A stretch of 55,704 nucleotides of DNA from Candidatus Poribacteria bacterium (GTDB lineage Bacteria > Poribacteria > WGA-4E > WGA-3G). Both the position numbers and the translations under genes were made by a program. Shown here piece after piece: positions 34,451 to 42,497 of the stretch; position 1 is the stretch's first letter; the number at the start of each line of letters is the position of its first letter. The stretch covers positions 1 through 55,704 of the forward strand of contig JAAXHL010000215.1 in assembly GCA_012270865.1 (NCBI GenBank), read 5' to 3'. The notes beneath the pieces were generated by a model that was not told where the DNA came from, searched no databases, and saw only the letters and a program-made list of their open reading frames with translations.

Positions 34451-36784
34451 TTAAAACCGATTATCTAAACCCACACTCACGTTGAAACCGGGCGCGTTCA
34501 CACCGGAACCGTGCGGACGATACCGCCGATCAAGCAGATTCTCAAATGCCAATGTCAAACGCGTATATTCAAAGAGTTTGACACCCCCCTGAATGTTAAG
34601 TGTCCACCATCCGGGTGTCCCTGCATCCACAGCATTGCCGTTATCATCGAATTCAACCTCTGCTGGATCGCGCGTTGACCCTTGGACCCGTGGGTCGCGG
34701 ATATCGCTCCGGTTCAACCGTCTCTGTTCCGCAGCGGCGCGCACAAAGAATGTCGCCCAAAACTGCGTATGCAGCGGTTCCCACTGGACTCCAATAATCC
34801 CATTCAACGGCGGCTCCCGACGAATACGCGACTCCCAAGGCTTCTCAGGGTCCGGTGCTTCACCGTTAATCTTCAATACTTCGCCACGTAGCAACGCCAC
34901 ATTACCATAAACTGACCACTCCGGACGAATCGGGACTAACCCCGCCAATTCAACGCCTTGAAACTGCGCCTCATCAACGTTATCAAATACGAGTACATCA
35001 ATACCTTCATATTCTCTGATGAGGTCTTGATGGAGTTGTGGAAGTGCTTCACCCGCGTACACCTCTTGAACAGGTCTACGTGCAACCAAGCCACCGACCC
35101 GACTCTGAAACAGCGTCAAAGCACCACGGAAATAAGCATGTTTCGCCTTGAGTCCACCTTCAACTGTCCACGAAGTCTCCGGTTTCAAATCCGGACTCGG
35201 TGCCGTCACACCTTCATTGGTAACTTCCACCGCCGTTGTGTCATTTAGGGAAGGCGCGCGGAACGCCGTCCCGAAACTACTGACAAAGTTCAGCCAGTCT
35301 GTCAAACCGACAACCACCCCAGCACTCCCCGTCAAACTGCTGTCAAAGACATCGAACTCGTCAAAACTCGGATCGCGTAGACGCAGGTCCGCACGGGTCT
35401 GATAAAACGTAGCACGACCCCCAAGCGTCAATTCAACGCGCTCGTGGACTGTAATCTCATCTTGAAGATACAAACTCGCATCCCAGAACTGAGACCCGTC
35501 AATAAAACGACCGAGACCTTCGTTAACATCTTCTTTGCCGGTTGGAATATCCGTCCTGACGGTTCGGCTCTGTAACATATCCAAGTAGAATTCGCCACCG
35601 CCGACCAGACGTTGACGCGGAAGGATAGAACTAACCGCTTGCGCGCCTAATCCGAGCGTATGAACGGTATCATATCGCTGCCGCCGAGATGTCGCATCAA
35701 GTGCCACCTCATTTCGTCCCTCTTTTTGGCGGTGATAAGAGGCGGTTAGACGGAACGCATCAATGTTTTCACCGACCGGGTTCACTATATAGTTCGCATA
35801 AACGAGGTCGCGATTTTGCGGTTCAAAGAAGAATTCATCAAACTCTTGGGGCGCGATTTTATCATACCGTGGTGTCTTCGGCTGCCGCCACATCTGGTAG
35901 GCAACGTTAAGCGTACTTGTGTCGTTGAATTGATACGCAATTTTCACATCCGCATCGTAGGCACGCCACCCCAACGGTCCCTCGTTGTCAATTAACCATC
36001 TCTCAGGGATATTCTCCTTTGACAACTCAGCCACTTCATCATAACTGTAGAGCTCCACGCCGCTCGGCATCTCGTCCACGATCTCAAACTTCCGATTTCT
36101 GTAGTGGAGGTCATACCCGATGCCTGGGTTGACATCGCCATAGTCTCGCACGCCACCGCCAACAATAAACCCAAACCGCCCTCGGTTCCCTGTTACCTCC
36201 AACCGACCGAGCCTTTCCTGTGTAGCCGTCGCGTAGCGACCCAAGAGGCGCGGATGTATCTCCCACGTCTGCTGTGCCGGATTCAGCGGCACGGCTTTCG
36301 TAAAGAAACTGATAACGCCACCCATCGCACCGCTGCCATAAAGCACCGAACTGGAACCAAGTAACACCTCTGCACGCGCTAACATCTCCGGCGCGACGGT
36401 CGCTGTATACTGGTTCGGTCCCGAACGGAACGTCGAATTATTGAGACGGACCCAGTCAACCTGTATCAACGTCTGATAGCCGGTTAAACTCCGGAGCATC
36501 GGCGAGCCTTGTCCAACCGTCGTCTGCTGTGCGATAACGCCGCCGACATCCTGAAGTAGGTTAGACGCAATATCCGCATTCGTCCGCTCCAACTGTTTGA
36601 GATCAAGAACCGTGATAGCATTAGGCGTTCTAAAGGGTTCCTTCTCAGCACGTGTGGCTGTCACGGTGATTTCTTCTACCTCTACAACCTGTTCGGCACA
36701 ATCTTTTTCCTCGGACGCGTATGAGAGCCAACTTACGAACAGAGTCAAAGATAGAATAAGAAAAAGATAAAACGGTTTCTTCAC
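34451..36784 (-). CDS. TonB-dependent outer-membrane receptor
   Basis: The 777-residue protein has a signal peptide (LILSLTLFVSWLSYA), a TonB-box-like EEITVTATR, a plug domain with TPNAITVLDLKQLERTNADI and LRSLTGYQTLIQVD, then a long beta-barrel ending in a terminal Phe (SVGLDNRF) as outer-membrane proteins do. Such receptors take up siderophores, cobalamin, metals or glycans using TonB energy; the ligand cannot be told, though ARPYDLRYRNR-like loops give no hint. It starts at GTG (36784) with CGGAGGA upstream. No TonB, ExbB or ABC partner lies next to it, and no riboswitch or Fur box was recognised upstream. Confidence 0.93.
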   Translation of the reverse strand: MKKPFYLFLILSLTLFVSWLSYASEEKDCAEQVVEVEEITVTATRAEKEPFRTPNAITVLDLKQLERTNADIASNLLQDVGGVIAQQTTVGQGSPMLRSLTGYQTLIQVDWVRLNNSTFRSGPNQYTATVAPEMLARAEVLLGSSSVLYGSGAMGGVISFFTKAVPLNPAQQTWEIHPRLLGRYATATQERLGRLEVTGNRGRFGFIVGGGVRDYGDVNPGIGYDLHYRNRKFEIVDEMPSGVELYSYDEVAELSKENIPERWLIDNEGPLGWRAYDADVKIAYQFNDTSTLNVAYQMWRQPKTPRYDKIAPQEFDEFFFEPQNRDLVYANYIVNPVGENIDAFRLTASYHRQKEGRNEVALDATSRRQRYDTVHTLGLGAQAVSSILPRQRLVGGGEFYLDMLQSRTVRTDIPTGKEDVNEGLGRFIDGSQFWDASLYLQDEITVHERVELTLGGRATFYQTRADLRLRDPSFDEFDVFDSSLTGSAGVVVGLTDWLNFVSSFGTAFRAPSLNDTTAVEVTNEGVTAPSPDLKPETSWTVEGGLKAKHAYFRGALTLFQSRVGGLVARRPVQEVYAGEALPQLHQDLIREYEGIDVLVFDNVDEAQFQGVELAGLVPIRPEWSVYGNVALLRGEVLKINGEAPDPEKPWESRIRREPPLNGIIGVQWEPLHTQFWATFFVRAAAEQRRLNRSDIRDPRVQGSTRDPAEVEFDDNGNAVDAGTPGWWTLNIQGGVKLFEYTRLTLAFENLLDRRYRPHGSGVNAPGFNVSVGLDNRF

Positions 36785-36869
36785 GATAACATTTCCTCCG
36801 AATTTGAGTTTGGTGTGTCGCGCGGGTAGCCTATACCGTCTGCAACCTCTGATTTATGGCTATGTTTAA

Positions 36870-36899
36870 ATTATACGCAAATTATATGCCATCTGCCAA
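36870..36899 (-). promoter_or_regulatory. candidate promoter of the TonB receptor gene
   Basis: On the minus strand TTGGCA (36894-36899) and TATAAT (36870-36875) are 18 bp apart. A weaker -24/-12-like match (TGGCAT-N5-TTGC) overlaps it at 36877-36892. The rest of 36785-37089 is AT-rich; it holds the palindrome TTGCATTTTGCAA (37023-37035) near the next gene and nothing else I can name. Confidence 0.45.
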
Positions 36900-37089
36900 T
36901 TGACATAAAACCATCGAATTCCGACCTATTTTCGCTATAATTTTTCTTATGATGTTCATTTATTGAACAATGTTTATCAAATGCTATACAATATATCCGC
37001 ATCCGTTACTAAAAATTAACGCTTGCATTTTGCAATAGGTTATGATAGATTACATTAATATAACTTGGCAGACCCAAAAGGAGCATTTA

Positions 37090-38271
37090 GTGCATTTTAG
37101 GATAACCCCTACTTTAGTTGTATGTGTCGTTCTGTGTATCGCTGGAGCGACCGCGCAGGAATCAGACACACTGGATGAAAAAGGCACAATCCACGGGTAC
37201 ATTACCGACACAACCCTTGCGCAGCTCCCTATTGTTGGTGTGCGTATTCAGATTGACAACGGAAAAGGTCAGATTTTTCAAACCAAGTCTGCCGAAACTG
37301 GCGAATTCGTATACAGAAATATACCCGCAGACGATTATCTGATTAATTTTCACAAATCCGGATACCAAAGTCGGATTGGGAAACCCGTATCGGTCACCAA
37401 CGGCGGCGTTCATTATATTCCTCTTACAATGAACAAACAGGAGGATATATTCACCAAATTCCAGAATCTGTTCAGATCCGAAGAACCGCAGGACGGCACG
37501 CTTCAATTGCAAGTTACAACACAATCTGCGCAACCGGCTCCGATTGAAAACGCTAAAGTTAAAATTTGGCAACTTCTTGACAGCGAACGGAATTCTCCAG
37601 ATAGGGTCGAAATCACTGGAACATCTGACGCGAATGGGCACTATCGGCGCGACTATTTACCATTAGGGAGTTACCTCGTTACCGTTAGTAAGGACAGTTA
37701 CCATACCACAATCCCAATGACTGTTCGAGAAAATCGGATGACGACTGCCACTGTAAAATTTCCTAATGGAACTACAGACATCAACATTTTATCTCCACAC
37801 GAAACAGACACAAAATGGGTTGTTCGTGGTAAGATTTTTGAGACCGGCTTTCAACGAACCCCAGTAAGCGGTGTCGAAGTCAGGGTTAGAGGGATAGACT
37901 CGGAACGATCTATGGACGCTTTATCCAATGCGGATGGTGAATACGAGGTCGTTTTACTTCCAGGACACTACATCATTTTCCTCTATAAAAAGGGTTATAT
38001 AAAAACAATGAGCTTCCCTGAGGCAACCGCTGAGAGTGGGCAAAGCAGTGTCACTGTAATTGAAGAAGGCATGTTCGTTGTTTACGAAGCCGTTGCGAAA
38101 GGGAATGTGCTTTCACTTAAACACGGCATCTCGAAAGAACAGAAAAGTTTTTCCGAGGAATACGGAGCAACAATTCGGACGACACTTCTCTACATAATCA
38201 TCGGTGGTCTATCAGGCTTTTTAGTTGTAAGACACTTAAACAAACGTCAACAAAAACACAATCAGGAGTGA
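37090..38271 (+). CDS. exported protein with three carboxypeptidase-regulatory-like beta domains
   Basis: From a GTG at 37090 (AAGGAG 6-7 bases upstream; the frame extends to an ATG at 37042) the protein has 393 residues. It starts with a signal peptide (PTLVVCVVLCIAGATAQ). Three beta-sandwich units of the CarboxypepD_reg/CNA-B type follow, each with a G-Y/H-V/I start and a YLINFHKSGY- or YLVTVSKDSY-type end: about residues 33-120, 135-230 and 250-330 (VVRGKIFETGF...YIIFLYKKGYIKT). A single membrane helix near the C-terminus (TTLLYIIIGGLSGFLVV) and a basic tail anchor it. Such domains serve as stalks or ligand-binding modules. It ends 2 bases before the next gene, an oxidoreductase. Confidence 0.75.
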   Translation: MHFRITPTLVVCVVLCIAGATAQESDTLDEKGTIHGYITDTTLAQLPIVGVRIQIDNGKGQIFQTKSAETGEFVYRNIPADDYLINFHKSGYQSRIGKPVSVTNGGVHYIPLTMNKQEDIFTKFQNLFRSEEPQDGTLQLQVTTQSAQPAPIENAKVKIWQLLDSERNSPDRVEITGTSDANGHYRRDYLPLGSYLVTVSKDSYHTTIPMTVRENRMTTATVKFPNGTTDINILSPHETDTKWVVRGKIFETGFQRTPVSGVEVRVRGIDSERSMDALSNADGEYEVVLLPGHYIIFLYKKGYIKTMSFPEATAESGQSSVTVIEEGMFVVYEAVAKGNVLSLKHGISKEQKSFSEEYGATIRTTLLYIIIGGLSGFLVVRHLNKRQQKHNQE

Positions 38272-38273
38272 GT

Positions 38274-39275
38274 ATGTCAAAACAAAAATTAAACTTCGCA
38301 TTCATCGGATGCGGCGGTAACGCACGCGGACACGGACGCAGCGTTTCAAGGGTCGAAGATGTGGAAATTGTTGCCCTTGCGGACCCAAGTGAAGGTTCCC
38401 TTAACGCGTTCAAAGAGACTGTCGGTTTAGACGATTCCGTCTCAATCTACGCCGACCACGTTGAGATGTTAACCGCTGTCAAACCGGATGCTGTTGTCAT
38501 CAGTTCACCGCACGGTCTACATTTCCAACACATTATGGACGCGCTTGATGCAGGCTGCCACGTACATACCGAAAAACCGATGGTCTGCACGGTGGACCAC
38601 GCCAAACAGGTGATGACGAAGGTCGAAGAGACAGGCTTGCACCTGATGATAGGCTACCAACGGCATTTAAGCCCTACCTATCAATACTGCCGTAACGTCG
38701 TCCAGAGCGGCGAACTCGGACGCGTTAACTTCGTCGCCGCACAACAGTCACAGAACTGGTATCGCAACCAGCAAGGAAAATGGCGACAGGACCCGTTCCT
38801 CGGTGGGGGTGGACAACTCAACGACTCCGGCAGCCATCTTATTGACATCCTGCTCTGGGTATTGGAAGCGAGTCCGGACACTGTCTTCGCGATGATTGAT
38901 AACTTAGATATTGAAGTAGATGTCCTCACCGCAATGTCAATCAAGTTTGATACAGGTGCTTTGTGCAACATCAGCATCGTCGGACACGCTTATGGCGGTG
39001 TACAAGAGGCTTTTTCCATCTGGTTGGAAGGAGGTTCGCTGTATCTCCGTGAAGGTGAACTCTATCGTCAGGAACAATCGGGTAAACCGGAACCTGTTGA
39101 CACATCTGAAATGCCAGCATCAGGAAACAAAGATGTCGCTTTTATTGAACTTATCCGTGGTGAACGGACAGAGAACCCGATTGATGTCGCAAACGGACTG
39201 CGTGTCATCCAATTAACCGAAGCCGCATGGCAGTCCGCCGAACTCGGTAGACCCGTCAAAGTCGATCTAAGTTAG
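38274..39275 (+). CDS. Gfo/Idh/MocA-family oxidoreductase
   Basis: The 333-residue protein has the Rossmann motif FIGCGGNARGHG at the start, the family HTEKPMVCTVDHA segment with the catalytic Lys, and a C-terminal domain with GGGGQLNDSGSHLIDILLWV, in which SGSH holds the usual active-site His. Members oxidise or reduce sugars and inositols with NAD(P)(H); the substrate is not evident. AGGAG lies 5 bases before the ATG at 38274; a GTG two codons earlier overlaps the previous gene. One of three such proteins in the window; this one and the one at 41480 flank an ABC ATPase and a phytanoyl-CoA dioxygenase. Confidence 0.88.
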   Translation: MSKQKLNFAFIGCGGNARGHGRSVSRVEDVEIVALADPSEGSLNAFKETVGLDDSVSIYADHVEMLTAVKPDAVVISSPHGLHFQHIMDALDAGCHVHTEKPMVCTVDHAKQVMTKVEETGLHLMIGYQRHLSPTYQYCRNVVQSGELGRVNFVAAQQSQNWYRNQQGKWRQDPFLGGGGQLNDSGSHLIDILLWVLEASPDTVFAMIDNLDIEVDVLTAMSIKFDTGALCNISIVGHAYGGVQEAFSIWLEGGSLYLREGELYRQEQSGKPEPVDTSEMPASGNKDVAFIELIRGERTENPIDVANGLRVIQLTEAAWQSAELGRPVKVDLS

Positions 39276-39297
39276 ATGAGGGAGCGAACTATGGAGC

Positions 39298-40086
39298 GTG
39301 GAAGTGTTAGATGTCCAAAACCTGTGCAAATCCTTTGACAAGAAACCGTCTCTTACGGAACTCACATTTCAGGTAGCAGCCGGTGAGTGCCTTATCTTGC
39401 TCGGCAGAAACGGCACAGGCAAGACGCTCCTGCTCAACATCTTGGCAACTTTGGTTAAACCGACATCTGGCACTGTTTCCATTGATGGCATTGACGCATT
39501 CACAAACTTGGAACAGGTACGTCCCACGATAGGATATATCCCCGTCGGGTTTGAAGGGTATCCTGAGTTGTCCGTCATGGATTACCTCAATTTTTTCGCC
39601 GATGCATACAAATTACAGAAACCTGAACGTGCCGCAGCAATTGACGCAGTGCTTGAATTAATGGACATTGACCATCTACGCGACATCAGAATTGAAACCC
39701 TATCAACAGGTGAACGGCAACGTCTCTTATTCGCGAAGACCTTTTTACACGAACCACAGTTATGGATCCTTGACGAACCGTTTGCACCGCTTGACCCGAA
39801 CGGGCAAATTGAGATGATAGAACTCATCGGTGAACTACGAGCCATGCGGAAGACCGTCATAATCGCAACCAATCGCCTTGAAGATGTCTGTCGATTCGGT
39901 AATGTTGCGTCAGAGAACGAAACGCTCATCGGCATTCTAAAAGATGGACGATTCGCTCTGCTCAAGACGTTTCGTGAATTGCGAGAGGAAAACGTAGAAA
40001 CCGCCTCACCAGATGGATTCTATGAACTTTTTTCGGAGCTTACAAATTTAGGACTTACGCAGTCGGTCTCCTTAAAGTCCCCCTGA
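39298..40086 (+). CDS. orphan ABC transporter ATP-binding protein with a repeat-derived end
   Basis: The 262-residue ATPase has Walker A GRNGTGKT (about residues 33-40), Q-loop PVGFEGYPEL, signature LSTGERQRLLFAK and Walker B LWILDEPFAPLDP, then a His-switch region where the His is replaced (IIATNRLEDV). This is the CcmA/heme-exporter-like or gliding-type ATPase group. No permease is adjacent. The start is uncertain: GTG 39298 or GTG 39304, the latter 7 bases after GGAG. The last 11 codons and the stop (GLTQSVSLKSP) lie inside a MITE-like repeat copy that begins at 40050, so the original C-terminus has been replaced. Confidence 0.82.
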   Translation: MEVLDVQNLCKSFDKKPSLTELTFQVAAGECLILLGRNGTGKTLLLNILATLVKPTSGTVSIDGIDAFTNLEQVRPTIGYIPVGFEGYPELSVMDYLNFFADAYKLQKPERAAAIDAVLELMDIDHLRDIRIETLSTGERQRLLFAKTFLHEPQLWILDEPFAPLDPNGQIEMIELIGELRAMRKTVIIATNRLEDVCRFGNVASENETLIGILKDGRFALLKTFRELREENVETASPDGFYELFSELTNLGLTQSVSLKSP

Positions 40087-40183
40087 AAAATAGGACTTAC
40101 GCAGTCGGTCTCCTTAAAGTCCCCCTGATAAGGGGGATTTAGGGGGTTTAAAGGGACGAAAATTCCACTTTTTGCGTAAGCCT
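40050..40183. mobile_element. MITE-like element with a partial tandem copy
   Basis: A 37-base unit starting AGGACTTACGCAGTCGG occurs at 40050-40086 and again, identical, at 40092-40128. The second copy runs on through CCCCCTGATAAGGGGG (40121-40136) and TTAGGGGGTTT to TGCGTAAGCCTT (40172-40183), the inverted counterpart of its first 12 bases. It shares these arms and core with the element at 41004-41129 and encodes no protein. The partial copy overlaps the end of the ABC ATPase gene. Confidence 0.7.
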
Positions 40184-40228
40184 TGTAAAACTTGTCCTAC
40201 AAAAAATACTGGAGGTTAAAAAACCGTC

Positions 40229-41002
40229 ATGTCAGATATAAGTGCGTTCTTTCACGAAAACGGATACTATTTCGCTAAAGGGGTCTACACTCCCGAAGAG
40301 ATTGAAGCAATGGAAAGCGACTTTGATCGGGTGGTAGATCAGCTCCTCAAAAGTGATGAGAACATCAACGCGCGTTGGGGTGGCAGACTCATGGATGCCC
40401 TCGATGGTGGCGAATCCGTCATCATCCACACCCACAATATCCAAAGTTTCTCTGGTGTCTGGATGCAGGCGTTCATGCAGGAAAAGTTCCTTGATGTCAC
40501 CGAAGCCATCCTCGGACCGGATATTATGCTCCACCACTCCAAACTCTTCTGTAAGCCGCCTGAGAAAGGCTCACCTTTCCCGATGCACCAAGATTGGCAG
40601 TATTTTCCCTCTGTCAAAGACACGATGATAGCCGCGATTATCTACGTCTCAGAAGCCACTGATGAGATGGGATGCGTCCGCGTCTACCCGGGTTCGCATA
40701 AGCAGTTGAAACGTATGGATGGCATGATGGGAAGCGGCAAGAACGCTGAAGTTACGGATCGATACCCTATTGAAGAAGCCACCGTTTTGGAAGCAGAACC
40801 CGGTGATGTGCTTTTCTTTAGTTATTTCACGCTACACGGCTCAATGCCGAACCATTCCAACAAGACACGGAAAAGCGTACTCGTCCAGATGCTTGCCGGG
40901 GACGATGAAATCGAAGGCGAAAACCGCCACACCAACGTCAAATTGGTACTCCGTGGTTGGAACCACCTCGCAACCCGTTCCTCCGTCGGACGGATTATAT
41001 AG
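40229..41002 (+). CDS. phytanoyl-CoA dioxygenase family protein (2-oxoglutarate/Fe(II) oxygenase)
   Basis: The 257 residues match the PhyH family: the metal-binding HxD is H120-Q-D122 in PMHQDWQYFPS, the distal ligand is H203 in TLHGSMPNHSNKTR, and R214 is placed to bind 2-oxoglutarate. Between them are IYVSEATDEMGCVRVYPGSHK, the usual core. Such enzymes hydroxylate diverse small substrates; the substrate here is unknown. The family is strongly expanded in Poribacteria and Planctomycetes. TGGAGG precedes the ATG. It is flanked on both sides by MITE-like repeats and sits between two Gfo/Idh/MocA genes. Confidence 0.92.
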   Translation: MSDISAFFHENGYYFAKGVYTPEEIEAMESDFDRVVDQLLKSDENINARWGGRLMDALDGGESVIIHTHNIQSFSGVWMQAFMQEKFLDVTEAILGPDIMLHHSKLFCKPPEKGSPFPMHQDWQYFPSVKDTMIAAIIYVSEATDEMGCVRVYPGSHKQLKRMDGMMGSGKNAEVTDRYPIEEATVLEAEPGDVLFFSYFTLHGSMPNHSNKTRKSVLVQMLAGDDEIEGENRHTNVKLVLRGWNHLATRSSVGRII

Positions 41003-41003
41003 A

Positions 41004-41129
41004 TAGGACTTACGCATTTTCTCTTAAAGTCCCCCTACCCCCCTGATAAGGGGGGATATGGGGGGTTGGGGGATTTAGGGGGTTAAATCAGCAAAATATA
41101 CGTTTCCCCATTCAATTTGCGTAAGTCCT
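41004..41129. mobile_element. MITE-like element, 126 bp, with 12-bp terminal inverted repeats
   Basis: AGGACTTACGCA at 41004-41015 is exactly complementary to TGCGTAAGTCCT at 41118-41129. Inside are TCTTAAAGTCCCCCTA, a C7-TGATAA-G6 hairpin and repeats of TTAGGGGG. The flanks both carry GAT (GAT before, GATAGAT after), a possible short target duplication. There is no coding frame, so it would depend on a transposase elsewhere. Confidence 0.65.
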
Positions 41130-41154
41130 GATAGATCAAGAGGCACTTTTTAGA

Positions 41155-41465
41155 AAGCGAACATAGCCCGTAATGAAATGGAGGAACGGATATACGGAAT
41201 AACACCCCAAAGTCCAAAACCGCCCTAAACGAACCGCAACCTCTTGGTAGGAGCGAGCTGTGCTCGCGACACATTTAGAATATGAATAACCTCTTGGTAG
41301 GAGCGAGTTGTGCTCGCGACACATTTAGAATATGAATAACCTCTTGGTAGGAGCGAGCTAGGCTCGCGACACATTTAGAAAAACGAAACGTAGCCCGTAA
41401 TGAAATGGAGGGCGGATATACGGAATAGAAACGCAAATTCCGATACCACCCTAAACGAACCGCAA
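41155..41465. repeat. nested repeat island: long direct repeat enclosing three 50-bp hairpin units
   Basis: Two copies of about 85-90 bp (41155-41240 and 41375-41465) share TAGCCCGTAATGAAATGGAG, GGATATACGGAATA and CCCTAAACGAACCGCAA. Between them are three tandem 50-bp units starting AACCTCTTGGTAGGAGCGAG (at 41238, 41288 and 41338), each with a hairpin of the form GCGAGC-N3-GCTCGC followed by GACACATTTAGAA. No coding frame is convincing here. Together with the element at 41004 it fills the gene-free stretch 41003-41479. Confidence 0.75.
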
Positions 41466-41479
41466 GGAAAATTAAAATT

Positions 41480-42475
41480 ATGATTAGAGTCGGAAAAATT
41501 AGTATGGCGCATGTCCACGCTGGTGGCTATGCCCGAAGAATCCACGAAAACCCCGAAACCGAACTCGTCGCCGTCTGGGACGAAGAAGAATACGGTGGCA
41601 GAAGTGCCGCCGAACAATACGAAGTCCCGTTCTACGAGGACCTCGATGAGATGCTCAGTCGCGACGACATAGACGCAGTCGCTGTTGATGCCATCACATC
41701 CGACCATCCGCGTGTGATAATCGCCGCCGCTGAAGCCGGTAAACACATCTTCACCGAAAAAGCACTCGCGATTACCGTCGCCGAATGCGACCCGATTATC
41801 GAAACCGTTGAGAAAGCCGGTGTGAAATTCATGATTTCGCTGCCTTCGCGTGCGAACTCCGAAATCCTGTTCGCGAAAAAAGCAATCGATGACGGACTCC
41901 TCGGCGACATCACATTCGGTAGAGGACGGATCGCACACTCCGCAGCACTCGATAGTTGGTTCAGCGGCACAAGCGCGTGGTTCGCGGACCCCGAACGCGC
42001 AGGTGGCGGCGCACTCTTTGACTTAGGATGCCACCGTGTCGATGTTATCCGATGGCTGATGGGTGAACCCAAGAGTGCCATCGCCAAAATTAACAACTTC
42101 ACAGGTAACTTCCCGATTGACGACAACAGCGTCTCCGTCGTTGAATTCGCGAACAAGGCACTCGGTGTAATTGATGTCGCATGGACACACCGCTCCGGTC
42201 CGAACATGCTCGAAATCTATGGCACGGAAGGCTCGTTTGCCGCCGGACACGGCGAAATGCATTTCCAAACCCGTAAACTCTCTGACGAAGAGAAGGCGGA
42301 CTACATCGCCAACGCTCCCGAAGCACCACCTGAACCGATGCAACAGTGGATTAACGCCATCCTTCGCGACGAACCGATGACAATTACGATCCAAGACGGA
42401 CGTAACCTCACGGAGTTAATGCAGGCGTTCTATATGTCTTCTGAGCAGGGACAGTCAATTGACTTTCCGCTCTAA
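41480..42475 (+). CDS. Gfo/Idh/MocA-family oxidoreductase
   Basis: The 331 residues begin MIRVGKISMAHVHAGGYARR, a variant Rossmann start without the usual GxGxxG, followed by the EKALAITVAECD segment that replaces the common EKP motif but keeps the Lys. The C-terminal domain has AGGGALFDLGCHRVDVIRWLMG with the expected His. It is thus a diverged member whose cofactor site should be checked. Substrate unknown. AAGGAAAATTAAAATT precedes the ATG. A CehA/McbA hydrolase follows after 22 bases, probably in the same operon. Confidence 0.85.
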   Translation: MIRVGKISMAHVHAGGYARRIHENPETELVAVWDEEEYGGRSAAEQYEVPFYEDLDEMLSRDDIDAVAVDAITSDHPRVIIAAAEAGKHIFTEKALAITVAECDPIIETVEKAGVKFMISLPSRANSEILFAKKAIDDGLLGDITFGRGRIAHSAALDSWFSGTSAWFADPERAGGGALFDLGCHRVDVIRWLMGEPKSAIAKINNFTGNFPIDDNSVSVVEFANKALGVIDVAWTHRSGPNMLEIYGTEGSFAAGHGEMHFQTRKLSDEEKADYIANAPEAPPEPMQQWINAILRDEPMTITIQDGRNLTELMQAFYMSSEQGQSIDFPL

Positions 42476-42497
42476 ATAGCCAAAACTGAGGACAATC

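Noticed and set aside
36877..36892. Sigma-54-like match (TGGCAT-N5-TTGC) on the minus strand before the TonB receptor gene.
   Set aside because: It overlaps a better sigma-70 promoter and differs from the consensus at both ends, so it is probably chance.
40050..41465. Possible CRISPR array in the repeat-rich region.
   Set aside because: The repeats are contiguous or nested, with no constant spacer length, no unique spacers and no cas genes.
41632..42207. Open frame of 191 codons on the minus strand opposite the oxidoreductase gene.
   Set aside because: Antisense to a clear family gene; Ser/Pro-rich nonsense with no ribosome-binding site.
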